Notes under the pieces: model-generated
What the model saw: only the letters and a program-made list of their open reading frames with translations
Databases searched by the model: none
What the model was told of the DNA's origin: nothing
Assembly: GCA_030830005.1 (NCBI GenBank)
Contig: JAURNV010000033.1
Location: 1-58,805 of the forward strand
Length of the DNA stretch: 58,805 nt
Direction of reading: 5' to 3'
From: Flavobacteriaceae bacterium
GTDB lineage: Bacteria > Bacteroidota > Bacteroidia > Flavobacteriales > Flavobacteriaceae
Shown here: positions 1-9,320 of the stretch, one piece after another
Layout: every line of letters begins with the position of its first letter
Numbering within the stretch: the first letter of the stretch is position 1
Position numbers and translations under genes: made by a program

Positions 1-194
1 CTTTGAAAATGTAATCCTCTTATCGTTCCATAATGCGAAAACGACTGGTTGTCTTGAACAAAATCGTCTGTAAATTCACCTAAGGCATCCGTCCACAATT
101 GGCGGTAGGTTTCCATAAAATACCCGCGACCGTCTTTGTGAACATCTGGCATTACTAAAAAGCACCCGCTAAGCTTGGTTTCTTCTATATGCAT
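1..194 (-). CDS. rfbC: dTDP-4-dehydrorhamnose 3,5-epimerase, 5' part only
   Basis: N-terminal 64 codons of an RmlC-type epimerase, which converts dTDP-4-keto-6-deoxyglucose to dTDP-4-keto-rhamnose in the cytoplasm. The visible protein begins MHIEETKLSGCFLVMPDVHKD and contains the family hallmark FVQDNQSFSHYGTIRGLHFQ, which lines the substrate pocket. The gene runs off the left edge of the window. Its ATG lies 2 nt after the rfbA stop codon, so the two are almost certainly co-transcribed and probably translationally coupled. The identification rests on this conserved segment plus the neighbouring rfbA and rfbB. Confidence 0.93.
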   Translation of the reverse strand, partial: MHIEETKLSGCFLVMPDVHKDGRGYFMETYRQLWTDALGEFTDDFVQDNQSFSHYGTIRGLHFQ

Positions 195-196
195 CT

Positions 197-1039
197 CTAT
201 CGCTTTGCGTAACCACTTTTAATAAATGGAGAAACAACCACATTATACTGCTTCGTGTCAATATACCCCATTTGCAATGCCACTTCCTCTATAGCACCAA
301 TGCGTAAGCCTTGACGGTCTTGCATGACCTGCACAAATTGAGCGGCTTGCATCAATGAGGTAAAGGTTCCCGTGTCTAACCACGCCGTTCCGCGGTCTAA
401 CACTTTAACTTGCAATTTTTTTTGCGCCAAATATGCTTTGTTCACATCGGTAATTTCCAGTTCTCCTCTCGGGCTGGGCGCAATGCTTTTGGCAATAGAA
501 ACCACTTCGTTGTCATAAAAATATATACCTGGTACCGCAAAATTTGATTTTGGGGTGTTGGGTTTTTCTTCTAAGGAAATGGCATTGCCATTTGCGTCAA
601 ATTCCACCACACCATACCGTTCAGGGTCTTGCACGCCATAGGCAAATATGATGCCTCCTGTTGGAGATGTACACGCCTGTAAGGTGTCTTGAAGTCCCGT
701 GCCATAAAAAATATTATCCCCCAAAATAAGGGAAACGGAATCGGTGCCAATAAACGATTCGCCAATCAAAAACGCCTGTGCCAATCCTTTTGGTTCGGGC
801 TGAACCGCATAGGAAAACGCACAGCCCAGTTGGCTGCCGTCGCCCAAAAGGCGTTCAAAAAGCGGTAAATCTTGGGGCGTAGAAATAATCAGGATCTCCC
901 GTATCCCCGCTTGCATCAACGTCGACAAGGGATAATAAATCATTGGTTTGTCATACACCGGCATCAGCTGCTTACTTACCGATAGCGTTATTGGGTGCAA
1001 TCGCGTTCCTGATCCACCAGCAAGTATAATTCCTTTCAT
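197..1039 (-). CDS. rfbA: glucose-1-phosphate thymidylyltransferase
   Basis: 280 aa RmlA, full length for the family. It makes dTDP-glucose from glucose-1-phosphate and dTTP, the first step to dTDP-rhamnose. The nucleotide-binding loop is at the N-terminus ([16 protein letters not shown], residues 3-18), followed by [26 protein letters not shown] (about 106-113) carries the metal-binding Asp, and GVVEFD with LEEKP forms the sugar site. Its ATG overlaps the rfbB stop by 4 nt. With rfbB and rfbC it supplies activated rhamnose or a related deoxysugar for surface polysaccharide. rfbD is not in the window. Confidence 0.96.
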   Translation of the reverse strand: MKGIILAGGSGTRLHPITLSVSKQLMPVYDKPMIYYPLSTLMQAGIREILIISTPQDLPLFERLLGDGSQLGCAFSYAVQPEPKGLAQAFLIGESFIGTDSVSLILGDNIFYGTGLQDTLQACTSPTGGIIFAYGVQDPERYGVVEFDANGNAISLEEKPNTPKSNFAVPGIYFYDNEVVSIAKSIAPSPRGELEITDVNKAYLAQKKLQVKVLDRGTAWLDTGTFTSLMQAAQFVQVMQDRQGLRIGAIEEVALQMGYIDTKQYNVVVSPFIKSGYAKR

Positions 1040-2058
1040 CCCTTAAAAATACTGTTTCTGTACGAACCGTCTTTAATGGCATCTATCCACGCTTGATTTG
1101 ACAAATACCATTGAATCGTTTTGACAATTCCTTCTTCAAAGCTATGTTTTGGCTCCCACTTTAACTCCCGTTTTATTTTGGTATTGTCAATAGCATAGCG
1201 CTTGTCGTGTCCAGGGCGGTCTTTAACAAACGTAATTAGCGGTAATGATGCCCCTTCGGGTCTACCAAGCGCCTTATCGGTTTCGCGAATCAACACCTTC
1301 ACCAAATCGATGTTTTTCCACTCATTCAATCCCCCAATATTAAAGGTTTCCCCGGCTTTTCCTTGTTCTAAAATAGTCTTTATGGCGTGGGCGTGGTCTT
1401 CCACATACAGCCAATCCCTAGTATAATTCCCATCGCCATAAATGGGGATTGGTGCTTGGTTTTTTATGGCATCTATACACACCGGAATAAACTTTTCTGG
1501 GAACTGGTTTGGCCCATAATTGTTTGAGCAATTCGAAATGACCACAGGCAGCTTGTAGGTTTCGGAATAGGCCCGAACAAAATGATCGGAGCTTGCTTTA
1601 GACGCCGAATAGGGCGAGTTGGGTTGGTAGGGCGAGGTTTCCGTAAAAAGACCTGTTTCGCCTAACGAACCATAGACCTCGTCCGTACTGATGTGATAGA
1701 AAAGCCGTCCGGGCTTTTCTTTAAAGCCCTGTAAAAGGTTTAGCGTGCCCATGATGTTGGTGCGTGCAAAAACAAAAGGGTCTTCAATAGAGCGATCTAC
1801 ATGGGATTCTGCTGCCAAATGAATCACATAATCAAACTGATGGGTTGCAAATAGCTTTTTTATAAAAGCGTCATCGGTAATGTCTCCATGGATAAAGGAG
1901 TAGTTTTCTTCTCCAGCTAATGATGTAAGGTTGATAGGGTTTCCTGCATAGGTAAGCTTGTCAAGATTAAAAACATGGTAACTCTTGTCCGCAACAAACA
2001 GTTTGACAACATGCGAACCAATAAATCCAGCACCGCCTGTGATAAGGACTTTGGTCAT
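1036..2058 (-). CDS. rfbB: dTDP-glucose 4,6-dehydratase
   Basis: 340 aa short-chain dehydrogenase/reductase of the RmlB type, second step of dTDP-rhamnose synthesis. The Rossmann NAD-binding motif [10 protein letters not shown] is at residues 8-17. [12 protein letters not shown] is the classic RmlB segment. STDEVYG carries the catalytic Thr-Asp-Glu, and [10 protein letters not shown] supplies the YxxxK pair. It overlaps the upstream membrane-protein gene by 4 nt and rfbA by 4 nt, which indicates one operon read leftward. Confidence 0.96.
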   Translation of the reverse strand: MTKVLITGGAGFIGSHVVKLFVADKSYHVFNLDKLTYAGNPINLTSLAGEENYSFIHGDITDDAFIKKLFATHQFDYVIHLAAESHVDRSIEDPFVFARTNIMGTLNLLQGFKEKPGRLFYHISTDEVYGSLGETGLFTETSPYQPNSPYSASKASSDHFVRAYSETYKLPVVISNCSNNYGPNQFPEKFIPVCIDAIKNQAPIPIYGDGNYTRDWLYVEDHAHAIKTILEQGKAGETFNIGGLNEWKNIDLVKVLIRETDKALGRPEGASLPLITFVKDRPGHDKRYAIDNTKIKRELKWEPKHSFEEGIVKTIQWYLSNQAWIDAIKDGSYRNSIFKG

Positions 2059-3107
2059 TTTTTAACTCTTGAAGCAATAAAGTTCTCGAATTGAAGCATC
2101 AAATAAAATAACGAGAGCAATAAAAGTCCTCCTATAACGCCTTGCGTTTTTTTGTTTTTAAAGAAGCCTGTTTCCAAATATCCCACTTTTGGAAATTCCG
2201 AAATAACGTCAATAACATTTTTTGCTTTTAGCTTATCTGTACGAATTTGTTCAAGCTGTTGGGACAATGTTATCTTCCTGTTTAGTAGCGATATTTCTGT
2301 GTTGTCTTCAGCCCTCTCAGACATGTAGAGGTTTGTTCCGTTTGAAAACTCCTTGTTTGCCTCAACAATTCTTACATCTTCAAACAAAGACAATAAAGAA
2401 TCCGTCTGCACAATAGAAACCTGAGTGATTGAATCTCTAAGCTCTAAATTTTCGAGTGCTGTGATTTGCTTGTCCCTAAAATATTCTTTCTCTGAAATGG
2501 ATGCTACCAATGGGCCTAACAAAGATCCAAAAATGTCTGACTTTCTGGATATTACTTTAAGGGTATGTATTTTTCGGTCAAAATCATCCGCTTGTTTGAC
2601 ATAATCGCGATAGGTAATTTCTGTTGCAACTAATGAGTCAAGCCCTATAACATAATTGTTATATTCTTGAAGTAATCTAGTTTCTGTAATAAATGGGGTG
2701 ATTTCAATGGCTGAAATGCTCGCTGCCTCAGTTGCAGAAATGTCAAAAAAAGCACCCAATTGAATGGTGTCTCGTTGCGCTGCAAGGTCGTTAAGATACT
2801 TAACGTTGCTATACAATTGTCTTGCGCTGTCAAAGTGAGGTTCCACACTAGCTGAAGCAATGAATTGTGGAGAAGAGGATGATTCCAATATTGTCCCTAC
2901 CAAAAGCCCAAGTAGTGCTGCTGAAAAAAAGTAAACAATGCGTTGTCGAACAAAAACAGCCAATACAAACAAGATGTTTAGCACGCCCATAATAAGGCTC
3001 CCTATAAAAGCAAAGAGTTGTGAAATTCCTCTACCTATGGCGTTAAACAAAACCCCAAGATCTATTTCTTCATTGTCATTGGTCTTTTTTGGTGTAGATG
3101 TGCTCAT
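2055..3107 (-). CDS. Wzz-like polysaccharide chain-length / co-polymerase membrane protein
   Basis: 350 aa. The N-terminal 30 residues are polar, then come long hydrophobic stretches (about 30-70, including VYFFSAALLGLLVGTIL). A roughly 240-residue hydrophilic, helix-rich region (about 80-310) follows, and one final membrane segment (GVIGGLLLLSLFYLMLQF) lies near residue 330. This two-anchor topology with a large periplasmic domain is that of Wzz/polysaccharide co-polymerases. Its place as first gene of the rhamnose-nucleotide operon fits control of surface glycan length. Sequence similarity to Wzz is weak by eye, so the call is by topology and context. Confidence 0.6.
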   Translation of the reverse strand: MSTSTPKKTNDNEEIDLGVLFNAIGRGISQLFAFIGSLIMGVLNILFVLAVFVRQRIVYFFSAALLGLLVGTILESSSSPQFIASASVEPHFDSARQLYSNVKYLNDLAAQRDTIQLGAFFDISATEAASISAIEITPFITETRLLQEYNNYVIGLDSLVATEITYRDYVKQADDFDRKIHTLKVISRKSDIFGSLLGPLVASISEKEYFRDKQITALENLELRDSITQVSIVQTDSLLSLFEDVRIVEANKEFSNGTNLYMSERAEDNTEISLLNRKITLSQQLEQIRTDKLKAKNVIDVISEFPKVGYLETGFFKNKKTQGVIGGLLLLSLFYLMLQFENFIASRVKK

Positions 3108-3159
3108 AATGTAGTTTTTATGCGATTGCTTTAAAAAGCAAAACGATGGTTTTATGGTT

Positions 3160-4659
3160 TTATTTTGTCTTGAATAGTTTATTTAATGCTTCCGCAATAA
3201 TTCTGTCGTTGGTTAGTCTCGGTGTCTTGTTTTGACCTCCCAGTTTGCCAATGCTTTTCATGTACTGCTCAAATCCATCCGAAGGAAGCGTCCTTACAAT
3301 CAATGGGCACAATACTCCTCCTGCTATCAAATCATCATAATAGGTGTTTTGCTTTCGCATAGCCCTATCTAATGCTAGAGCAAAGGTAGCTAAATCTTTT
3401 GGCTGTTTATCAAAAGCAATCCACCATTCATGGTGTGGAAGCCCTTCTTGGGGCGTTACTTGAGGTGCTACTGTAAACTCCGTAACGCGGGCAGGTTGTT
3501 CTTTGAGCGTATCTTGCAAGGCGCGCTCCACTTCCTTTCCTATAACGTGTTCGCCAAAAGCAGAGATAAAATGTTTTATCCTCCCCGAAACAATAATCCT
3601 GTATGGGTTTAGGCTGACGAACTCCACCGTGTCGCCAATGTTATACCCCCATAGGCCAGCCGAGGTGTTCAATAGTATGGCATAGTTCACTCCTAATTTT
3701 ACCTCTTCTAAAGAGATTCGAGGGGGGTTGTTATCAAAAACGTTATCTGCTTCTACAAATTCATAAAATATTCCTGAATCCAGTTGAAGCAGCATTCCGG
3801 GTTCGTCTAGCTGGTCTTGAAAAGCAATAAACCCCTCTGATGCGGGATATAGTTCAACGCTATCTACTTTTTTTCCCATGAGTTCTTCTAACACTCCGCG
3901 ATATGGTGCATAATTTACCCCTCCATATACAAAAAGCGAAAAGTTGGGAAACAATTCAGAAATGGATTTTCCAGACTTGGCTTTAAGACGTTCGAAATAC
4001 ATTTTTACCCAGGGCGGAATCCCGCTAATAAGACGCATATCTTCGTTTAGGGTTTCATTTACAACGGCATCTACTTTCTGCTCCCAGTCGTCAATGCAAT
4101 TCGTTTGCCAAGAAGGCATCCGGCTGCGCTGCAAATACGTCGGCACATAGTGCGCTACTATTCCTGATAATCGCCCCGTATCTATGCCATTGGTTTTCGA
4201 AAGTATTGGACTCCCCTGCAAGAATATCATTTTTCCATCTACAAAAGATGCATCTCCTGAATTGTGAATATAATGAAAGAGCGCGTTTTGAGCTGTTTTA
4301 ATATGAGTGGGCATCGATTCTTTAGAAATGGGAATGTATTTAACCCCAGAAGTTGTTCCAGATGTTTTTGAAAAATATAGGGGCTTTCCTGGCCATAAAA
4401 CATCTGATTCTCCAGCAACAACCCTGTCAATATAAGCGCGCAATCCCTCATAATCCTGAATGGAAACACGGGCCTTGAATTGGTTATAGTCTGAAATGCT
4501 TTCGAAATCATGATCGCGTCCAAAAGTAGTGCCCTTGGCTTTTTTTATTAGTGATAATAATACTTTTTGTTGTGTAACAATAGGACGCTGTGCCCATTTG
4601 GCTGTGCTATTAACTGCGCGTTTTGCCCAGCGTTTTGCGATGCGTTGCTTAATGCTCAT
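3160..4659 (-). CDS. GH3 auxin-responsive promoter family protein (acyl-acid amido synthetase fold)
   Basis: 499 aa. GH3 proteins are ANL-superfamily enzymes that adenylate a carboxylic acid and transfer it to an amine or amino acid. The nucleotide-binding loop is YFSKTSGTTSGVKYIPIS (about residues 98-115). Further GH3 features are PASEGFIAFQ (the family's ASEG motif), LWGYNIGDTVEF and SGRIKHFISAFGEHVIG before a small C-terminal domain. Such genes are widespread in Bacteroidota but their substrates are not established. The ATG overlaps the stop of the upstream M23 peptidase gene by 4 nt, so the two are likely translated together. Function beyond family is unknown. Confidence 0.85.
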   Translation of the reverse strand: MSIKQRIAKRWAKRAVNSTAKWAQRPIVTQQKVLLSLIKKAKGTTFGRDHDFESISDYNQFKARVSIQDYEGLRAYIDRVVAGESDVLWPGKPLYFSKTSGTTSGVKYIPISKESMPTHIKTAQNALFHYIHNSGDASFVDGKMIFLQGSPILSKTNGIDTGRLSGIVAHYVPTYLQRSRMPSWQTNCIDDWEQKVDAVVNETLNEDMRLISGIPPWVKMYFERLKAKSGKSISELFPNFSLFVYGGVNYAPYRGVLEELMGKKVDSVELYPASEGFIAFQDQLDEPGMLLQLDSGIFYEFVEADNVFDNNPPRISLEEVKLGVNYAILLNTSAGLWGYNIGDTVEFVSLNPYRIIVSGRIKHFISAFGEHVIGKEVERALQDTLKEQPARVTEFTVAPQVTPQEGLPHHEWWIAFDKQPKDLATFALALDRAMRKQNTYYDDLIAGGVLCPLIVRTLPSDGFEQYMKSIGKLGGQNKTPRLTNDRIIAEALNKLFKTK

Positions 4660-5528
4660 TTTTCAAATTCTATAAACTCAGTAGGGTTAAGGGCATAGCC
4701 GTCACTCCAAAGCTCAAAATGCAAATGTGGTCCAGTGGTCATGGTCCCCGAGTTTCCTGCTATGGCAATTACTTGACCTGTCTCAACCGCCTCTCCCTGA
4801 CTTACATTAAGCGATGCGTTGTGCTTATACACAGAAATGATGTTAAATGGGTGGTTGATGACAATCACATATCCTGTTTCTGTAGTCCATCCTGCAAAAA
4901 TTACATTCCCCTCTGCAACAGCCTTTACAGGACTATTCCGAGGAACCACAACATCTACTGCATAATGCTCCGCTCTTGTGTCATAGCCTTGGCTAATTGT
5001 GCCGGTAACAGGGGGGAATAAAACAAAGGGTACGGTTTGGGTTGCAGATTCCAGCACATTATATTTATCGTCTTGTGCCACATCAGCCCTAAGCAATGAA
5101 TCTGCTTTTGACGTAGAAAACGCAACATAAGAAGTGTCTATGCTGATACTGTCCTGTTGTATTTGTGTTTCCAGTTCTTGAAGATTTAAATCGCCTCTCA
5201 ATACCTTGTTAACGGAGGTTATATAACGTTGATTGCGCAATAGAGCCTGCTGAAGCGAGTCTAGACGGTCGTTATTGCGAATGGCTTGTCTTCTAAGTTC
5301 AGAAGAGTCATACCCCGGAATGTATTCTTTTAATGCTGTTTGTGAGATGACCAAAAATGTCGCTGCAATAAGTAAGACCGCCGAAATGCTTATCGCTAAA
5401 AACACATTTAATCGGTTGAGTTTATAGGAAAACCGCTCTTCAAACGTTTCGTCGTTAAAGATGACGAAACGATACGTGGCAAGCCACTTTTTCCAATAAC
5501 TAGGTTTTATGTTTTTTTTGTTGCTCAT
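4656..5528 (-). CDS. M23-family metallopeptidase (murein endopeptidase)
   Basis: 290 aa. The cytoplasmic N-terminus (1-40) is followed by one membrane anchor (about 40-65, VFLAISISAVLLIAATFLVI) and a helical linker. The C-terminal LytM/peptidase_M23 domain starts near residue 170. Zinc ligands are visible in HYAVD (an HxxxD first motif) and in GPHLHFEL near residue 267. The catalytic residues are therefore intact and the enzyme probably cleaves peptidoglycan cross-links in the periplasm. It heads a two-gene unit with the GH3 gene and diverges from tatA. Confidence 0.9.
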   Translation of the reverse strand: MSNKKNIKPSYWKKWLATYRFVIFNDETFEERFSYKLNRLNVFLAISISAVLLIAATFLVISQTALKEYIPGYDSSELRRQAIRNNDRLDSLQQALLRNQRYITSVNKVLRGDLNLQELETQIQQDSISIDTSYVAFSTSKADSLLRADVAQDDKYNVLESATQTVPFVLFPPVTGTISQGYDTRAEHYAVDVVVPRNSPVKAVAEGNVIFAGWTTETGYVIVINHPFNIISVYKHNASLNVSQGEAVETGQVIAIAGNSGTMTTGPHLHFELWSDGYALNPTEFIEFEK

Positions 5529-5534
5529 GCGCTA

Positions 5535-5542
5535 CAAAGATA
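5535..5542 (-). promoter_or_regulatory. -7 element TATCTTTG for the M23-GH3 unit
   Basis: TATCTTTG on the minus strand matches the Bacteroidota TAnnTTTG -7 consensus and ends 6 nt before the peptidase ATG, so the mRNA would be nearly leaderless. It is back to back with the tatA promoter. Confidence 0.6.
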
Positions 5543-5592
5543 AGTAGATGATAATACAAAACTCTTTGGCCATTACAAATCATTTTGTTTGT

Positions 5593-5600
5593 TACCTTTG
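5593..5600 (+). promoter_or_regulatory. -7 element TACCTTTG for tatA
   Basis: TACCTTTG fits TAnnTTTG and ends 15 nt before the tatA ATG. A TTTG at 5565-5568 could be the -33 element, though the spacing of about 24 nt is slightly long. Confidence 0.55.
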
Positions 5601-5615
5601 TTAAAAATACAAACT

Positions 5616-5786
5616 ATGTTTCTTGCCATCAGTCCGGTTCAAATTCTAGTTATTGCCTTGGTTATTCTTTTGTTGTTCGGTGGACGAAAAATCCCTGAAC
5701 TAATGAAGGGTTTAGGTACTGGCATAAAAGAGTTTAAAAACGCCACCAAAGAAGAGGAAAAAGATAAAGACAAAAAAGAAGATTAG
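5616..5786 (+). CDS. tatA: Sec-independent protein translocase TatA
   Basis: 56 aa from the ATG at 5616. An upstream in-frame ATG at 5589 is rejected because it would overlap the promoter. The protein is a single N-terminal membrane helix ([17 protein letters not shown]) followed by the TatA hinge and amphipathic helix ([20 protein letters not shown]) and a charged Lys/Glu tail. TatA oligomers form the pore for folded twin-arginine substrates. No tatC is present nearby. The last 4 nt overlap the convergent DUF4837 gene. Confidence 0.92.
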   Translation: MFLAISPVQILVIALVILLLFGGRKIPELMKGLGTGIKEFKNATKEEEKDKDKKED

Positions 5787-6754
5787 TCTATTCGTTGTCT
5801 TTTCAACGAGCGAATACTTGCCTCCGTTTCAAAAATATAATCCCGTTTTGCTACAGAGGGCGCAAAAACAAATCCCTCTAAAACAAGGAAACGGCTGTTT
5901 TCTTTGTCATCAAGGACATAATGTAAAAACGGACCTGCCATAAAATCACCTTTAACTTCCCATGTGCCTCTTGTTTCAATTGCAGGCATATTTGCAATTT
6001 TGGTGTAATTCACATAAGGCTCATAGGCTCCTTCTGTAATCAAATGTCCTCCATCAAGCCTGCCCGGCACAAAAGCCTTTCCAACAGAATCGCGAATGCG
6101 AATAATGTCCTTTAGCGGGCTTTCCCAATTTAGTGTGGTGTTTCGAGGCAATGCATAAACCAGAAGGTTTATATGTCCCTTGCGTACTTCGCGCTGAAAC
6201 CAAGCCACCATTGTGTCCTCTTTAAAAAGCTGATACGCAGATGGCATGATGATGTCGATCCCAAAAATACTTTTAAGGGTGTTTTGGTTTAATGGGGATA
6301 TGCCCATCCGTCGCTGCCGCTCCGCAATTTCAGCGGTTTTTAACGATTCTATTAGTGTTGTGGATTGAGAAAGTATGATTTCAACCAGTGTGGTGGTGTC
6401 AGGCGCACTTAATACCGCCATTTGTTGTGGTGCTGCGTAGCGATTTTTGTCTGTTCTAATAACGACCTCGTTGCCAAAACCTACCCATAAAACAGCCCGA
6501 CTTGATCGAGCAAAACCCGTAAACACTTCTGGAGGCATTTGCTTTAAATCAAACAAGGGTTCTTGTTGAGGAAGTCCCTCTTGAGGATAGGCAAACGCTG
6601 CGCGAACCGCTTCACCAACTTCTGTTTCCCAAAGCAAGTTGGGCATAACAACCGTTAGCGTGTTTATGTTTCCATTAGAGGGTTTAACTAGTGGCGTTGA
6701 GGTGCTGTTACACCCCATAAATATCAACAAACAGCCTATTATCCGTAAACGCAT
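5783..6754 (-). CDS. DUF4837 family lipoprotein
   Basis: 323 aa from the ATG at 6754. A longer in-frame reading upstream would run into pgk and is rejected because the 6754 start gives a clean lipoprotein signal: [15 protein letters not shown], with the lipobox Cys at residue 15. The mature part resembles the Bacteroidota DUF4837 family, with no catalytic motif I can recognise. It sits 19 nt downstream of pgk on the same strand and may be co-transcribed. The protein is presumably anchored in an envelope membrane. Its function is unknown. Confidence 0.78.
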   Translation of the reverse strand: MRLRIIGCLLIFMGCNSTSTPLVKPSNGNINTLTVVMPNLLWETEVGEAVRAAFAYPQEGLPQQEPLFDLKQMPPEVFTGFARSSRAVLWVGFGNEVVIRTDKNRYAAPQQMAVLSAPDTTTLVEIILSQSTTLIESLKTAEIAERQRRMGISPLNQNTLKSIFGIDIIMPSAYQLFKEDTMVAWFQREVRKGHINLLVYALPRNTTLNWESPLKDIIRIRDSVGKAFVPGRLDGGHLITEGAYEPYVNYTKIANMPAIETRGTWEVKGDFMAGPFLHYVLDDKENSRFLVLEGFVFAPSVAKRDYIFETEASIRSLKRQRID

Positions 6755-6773
6755 ACACAAGTTTACGCAATAA

Positions 6774-7961
6774 TTACGCCAAAATTGCCGCAATTCCAGG
6801 AAGTGTTTTTCCTTCAAGGCTTTCGAGCATCGCTCCTCCTCCAGTAGACACATAGCTTACCGCATTTTCGAGCTTAAATTGCTTGACCGCTGCTACAGAG
6901 TCTCCCCCACCAACAAGTGAAAAGGCACCTCGCTTGGTTTGAGCAACAACACTATCGCCAAGGGCACGTGTTCCATTCGCAAAATTTGAAAACTCAAAAA
7001 CGCCTAGTGGCCCGTTCCATAAAATGGTTTTACATTGCTTTACAACCGCATCAAATTTTACTTCAGAATCTGGTCCTGCATCCATGCCTTCCCAATCATC
7101 GGGAATTTCATTGATTGGAAAAACCTGTTGTTGCGTATCGTTAGCAAAGCTTTGTCCTGCACGAACGTCAACGGGCAAGTGAATCTGAACTCCGTGCTCT
7201 TTTGCCTGCTCTAAAATAGACAGTGCTAATGGCATTTTGTCGTCCTCACAAATCGATTTTCCAATCTTTCCCCCTTGAGCTTTTATAAACGTGAATGCCA
7301 TCCCTCCGCCTATAATGAGATGGTCTACTTTTGGTAAGATGTTTTCGATTATGGTGATTTTTGAGGATACTTTAGCGCCTCCTAAAATGGCCAGAACAGG
7401 TTTTTCTCCCGACGACATTACTTTATCTATTGCTTCTATTTCGCCTGCCAACAAATGTCCGAAGCACTTTTTCTTAGGAAAAAATTGTGCTACAATCGTT
7501 GTAGAGGCATGTGCGCGGTGTGCGGTGCCAAAGGCGTCGTTGACATAAACGGTGCCAAGCTTTGCAAGCCCTGCAGCAAACGCCTTATCCCCCTTTGTTT
7601 CTTCTTCATGAAAACGCAAATTTTCAATCAACAACACCTCCCCAGGCTTTAATGCGGCTGCTTGGGCTTCAGCTTTTTCGCCAACAACATCAGGGCAAAA
7701 CTGTATGCTTTGTCCCAATTGTTCCTGAAGCGATGGTAAGATCTGTTTCAAGCTAAACTTTTGATCAAAACCTTTTGGTCTTCCTAAGTGAGACATAAGT
7801 ACACAGCTTCCTCCTTTACTTATAATATATTGAATCGTTGGTAACGCCGCCGCTATTCTTGTTGCGTCAGTAACGTTACCCTTGTCGTCCAATGGGACAT
7901 TGAAGTCTACGCGAATAAGGGCGCGCTCTTGGTGTAGGGGAATCGACTCTAAGGTATTCAT
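6774..7961 (-). CDS. pgk: phosphoglycerate kinase
   Basis: 395 aa from the ATG at 7961; an ATG 18 nt upstream is possible but sits inside the probable promoter spacing. Signature residues are RVDFNVPLDD near the N-terminus, SHLGRPKG (3-phosphoglycerate site), ENLRFHEEE, GGAKVSSKI and the C-terminal nucleotide-binding GGGDSVAAVKQF. It catalyses the glycolytic step 1,3-bisphosphoglycerate + ADP to 3-phosphoglycerate + ATP. Length is normal for bacterial Pgk. Confidence 0.97.
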   Translation of the reverse strand: MNTLESIPLHQERALIRVDFNVPLDDKGNVTDATRIAAALPTIQYIISKGGSCVLMSHLGRPKGFDQKFSLKQILPSLQEQLGQSIQFCPDVVGEKAEAQAAALKPGEVLLIENLRFHEEETKGDKAFAAGLAKLGTVYVNDAFGTAHRAHASTTIVAQFFPKKKCFGHLLAGEIEAIDKVMSSGEKPVLAILGGAKVSSKITIIENILPKVDHLIIGGGMAFTFIKAQGGKIGKSICEDDKMPLALSILEQAKEHGVQIHLPVDVRAGQSFANDTQQQVFPINEIPDDWEGMDAGPDSEVKFDAVVKQCKTILWNGPLGVFEFSNFANGTRALGDSVVAQTKRGAFSLVGGGDSVAAVKQFKLENAVSYVSTGGGAMLESLEGKTLPGIAAILA

Positions 7962-7978
7962 GTTGTTTTTTGTTTGCA

Positions 7979-7986
7979 CAAAAATA
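7979..7986 (-). promoter_or_regulatory. -7 element TATTTTTG for pgk
   Basis: TATTTTTG on the minus strand fits TAnnTTTG and lies 17 nt upstream of the chosen pgk ATG, supporting that start. Confidence 0.55.
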
Positions 7987-8046
7987 CAACTTCAATTGCG
8001 TTTAAAACAGGAGTTTTTAGTTAGGCTTCAGTTTGTATATTTAGGC

Positions 8047-9171
8047 ATGCGTTTAAAAGACATTGTTGGGCAACATAGCCAAAAAAAAGCTTTGCTTGAA
8101 AGTGTGTCTTCGGGTCGTGTTGCTCATGCGCAACTTTTTGAGGGACACGACGGACAAGGAGTCCTTGTTGCTGCAATTGCTTACGCTAACGCTGTGGTTT
8201 GTGGAAATAACAACAACTCCTTTTTAAAAGCTGCGGGATATGTCCATCCCGACATCCATTTTGTGTTCCCTACAGCTACAACCAAAGAGGTTGCGTCAAA
8301 GCCAAGTTCTGACGAATTTATCATACAATGGCGTCAATTTTTACAAGAAAAACCCTATGGTTCACTCTATGAGTGGTCTCAGTTTTTAGGCATTGAAAAC
8401 AAACAAGCTGTTATTCCTGTTGGCGATGCCATTCGAACCACTCAAAAGGTAAGTTTAAAATCATTTGAAGGAGGATGGAAATGTGTTGTTATTTGGCACG
8501 CCGAAAAACTGACTGTTGCCGCTTCAAACAAATTATTAAAAAGTATAGAAGAGCCTCCTGAAAAAACCCTTTTCCTTTTGGTCTGTACTGATGAGAATCA
8601 AGTTCTTGCTACAATTCGATCGCGATGCCAGCGGACGCATTTTGGCCGGTTATCCCATGAAGATATCGTTTCCCATTTGGTGGAAAAAGGGGTGTCTATT
8701 GAAGACTCCCGTTCTTTGTCGAGCCAAGCTGATGGAAATATGGGTGCGGCATTGGCTCTTTTTGAGCAACAGGACGAGCAGCTGCTCTATGAGGGCTGGT
8801 TTGTAAAATGGGTTCGAACTGCTTTTCGAGCAAAAGGAAATAAGGCCGTTGTTCTTGAGCTTTCAGAATGGAGTCAAGAATTGGCAGCAAATGGGGTTGA
8901 AACGCAAAAACAATTTTTGGCTTTTGCCATTGCTGTCATGCGCGCTGCGCTATTGGAGCATTATGGCCTAAAAGAACTCACGTCTTATCGCCCATATACT
9001 GATTTTAAACTTAGCAAGTTTGCTGCTTTTGTCCACGGCGCCAATATTATTCCTATTATAAACGCGCTTGAAAAAAGCGCTTATTATTTGGAAAGAAATG
9101 GAAATGCCCAAATGATATTTACAGACCTATCCTTCGCCTTAACCCGTTTTCTGCACAAAAAAGCGGCATAG
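8047..9171 (+). CDS. holB: DNA polymerase III subunit delta' (HolB-like)
   Basis: 374 aa from the ATG at 8047; earlier in-frame codons overlap pgk and are not used. The N-terminus MRLKDIVGQHSQKKALLESV followed by GRVAHAQLFEGHDGQG is the clamp-loader delta'/DnaX pattern. The P-loop is degenerate (no GKT), as expected for delta'. The sensor-type segment SNKLLKSIEEPPEKTLFLLV followed by IRSRCQR is diagnostic. It acts in the clamp loader that places the sliding clamp on primed DNA. It is divergent from pgk, with an 85-bp gap. Confidence 0.88.
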   Translation: MRLKDIVGQHSQKKALLESVSSGRVAHAQLFEGHDGQGVLVAAIAYANAVVCGNNNNSFLKAAGYVHPDIHFVFPTATTKEVASKPSSDEFIIQWRQFLQEKPYGSLYEWSQFLGIENKQAVIPVGDAIRTTQKVSLKSFEGGWKCVVIWHAEKLTVAASNKLLKSIEEPPEKTLFLLVCTDENQVLATIRSRCQRTHFGRLSHEDIVSHLVEKGVSIEDSRSLSSQADGNMGAALALFEQQDEQLLYEGWFVKWVRTAFRAKGNKAVVLELSEWSQELAANGVETQKQFLAFAIAVMRAALLEHYGLKELTSYRPYTDFKLSKFAAFVHGANIIPIINALEKSAYYLERNGNAQMIFTDLSFALTRFLHKKAA

Positions 9172-9298
9172 CTGTTATCTATGGCTCTTGTGGGCAGTTA
9201 TAATTTTTTCTTATTGCTTTTGAGTGGTTTTTATGGCTTTTAAGGCGCGCGCTTCTTTTGTTAATGGTTATGAGCGTCTTGTTGAAAAAAAGCGGTTT

Positions 9299-9320
9299 AA
9301 GCTCGTTATTCGGGCTTTTT
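9299..9320 (+). terminator. probable intrinsic terminator of holB
   Basis: Stem AAGCTCG (9299-9305) / CGGGCTT (9311-9317) with one T-G wobble and a 5-nt loop, ending in a run of T. It overlaps the 3' end of the convergent methyltransferase gene. Confidence 0.5.

Noticed and set aside
3127-3142. Hairpin TTGCTTT/AAAGCAA upstream of the Wzz-like gene
   Set aside because: Loop of only two bases and no adjacent T run; too weak to call.
6755-6853. N-terminal extension of the DUF4837 protein into pgk
   Set aside because: It overlaps pgk coding sequence and hides a clear lipoprotein signal peptide that starts at 6754.
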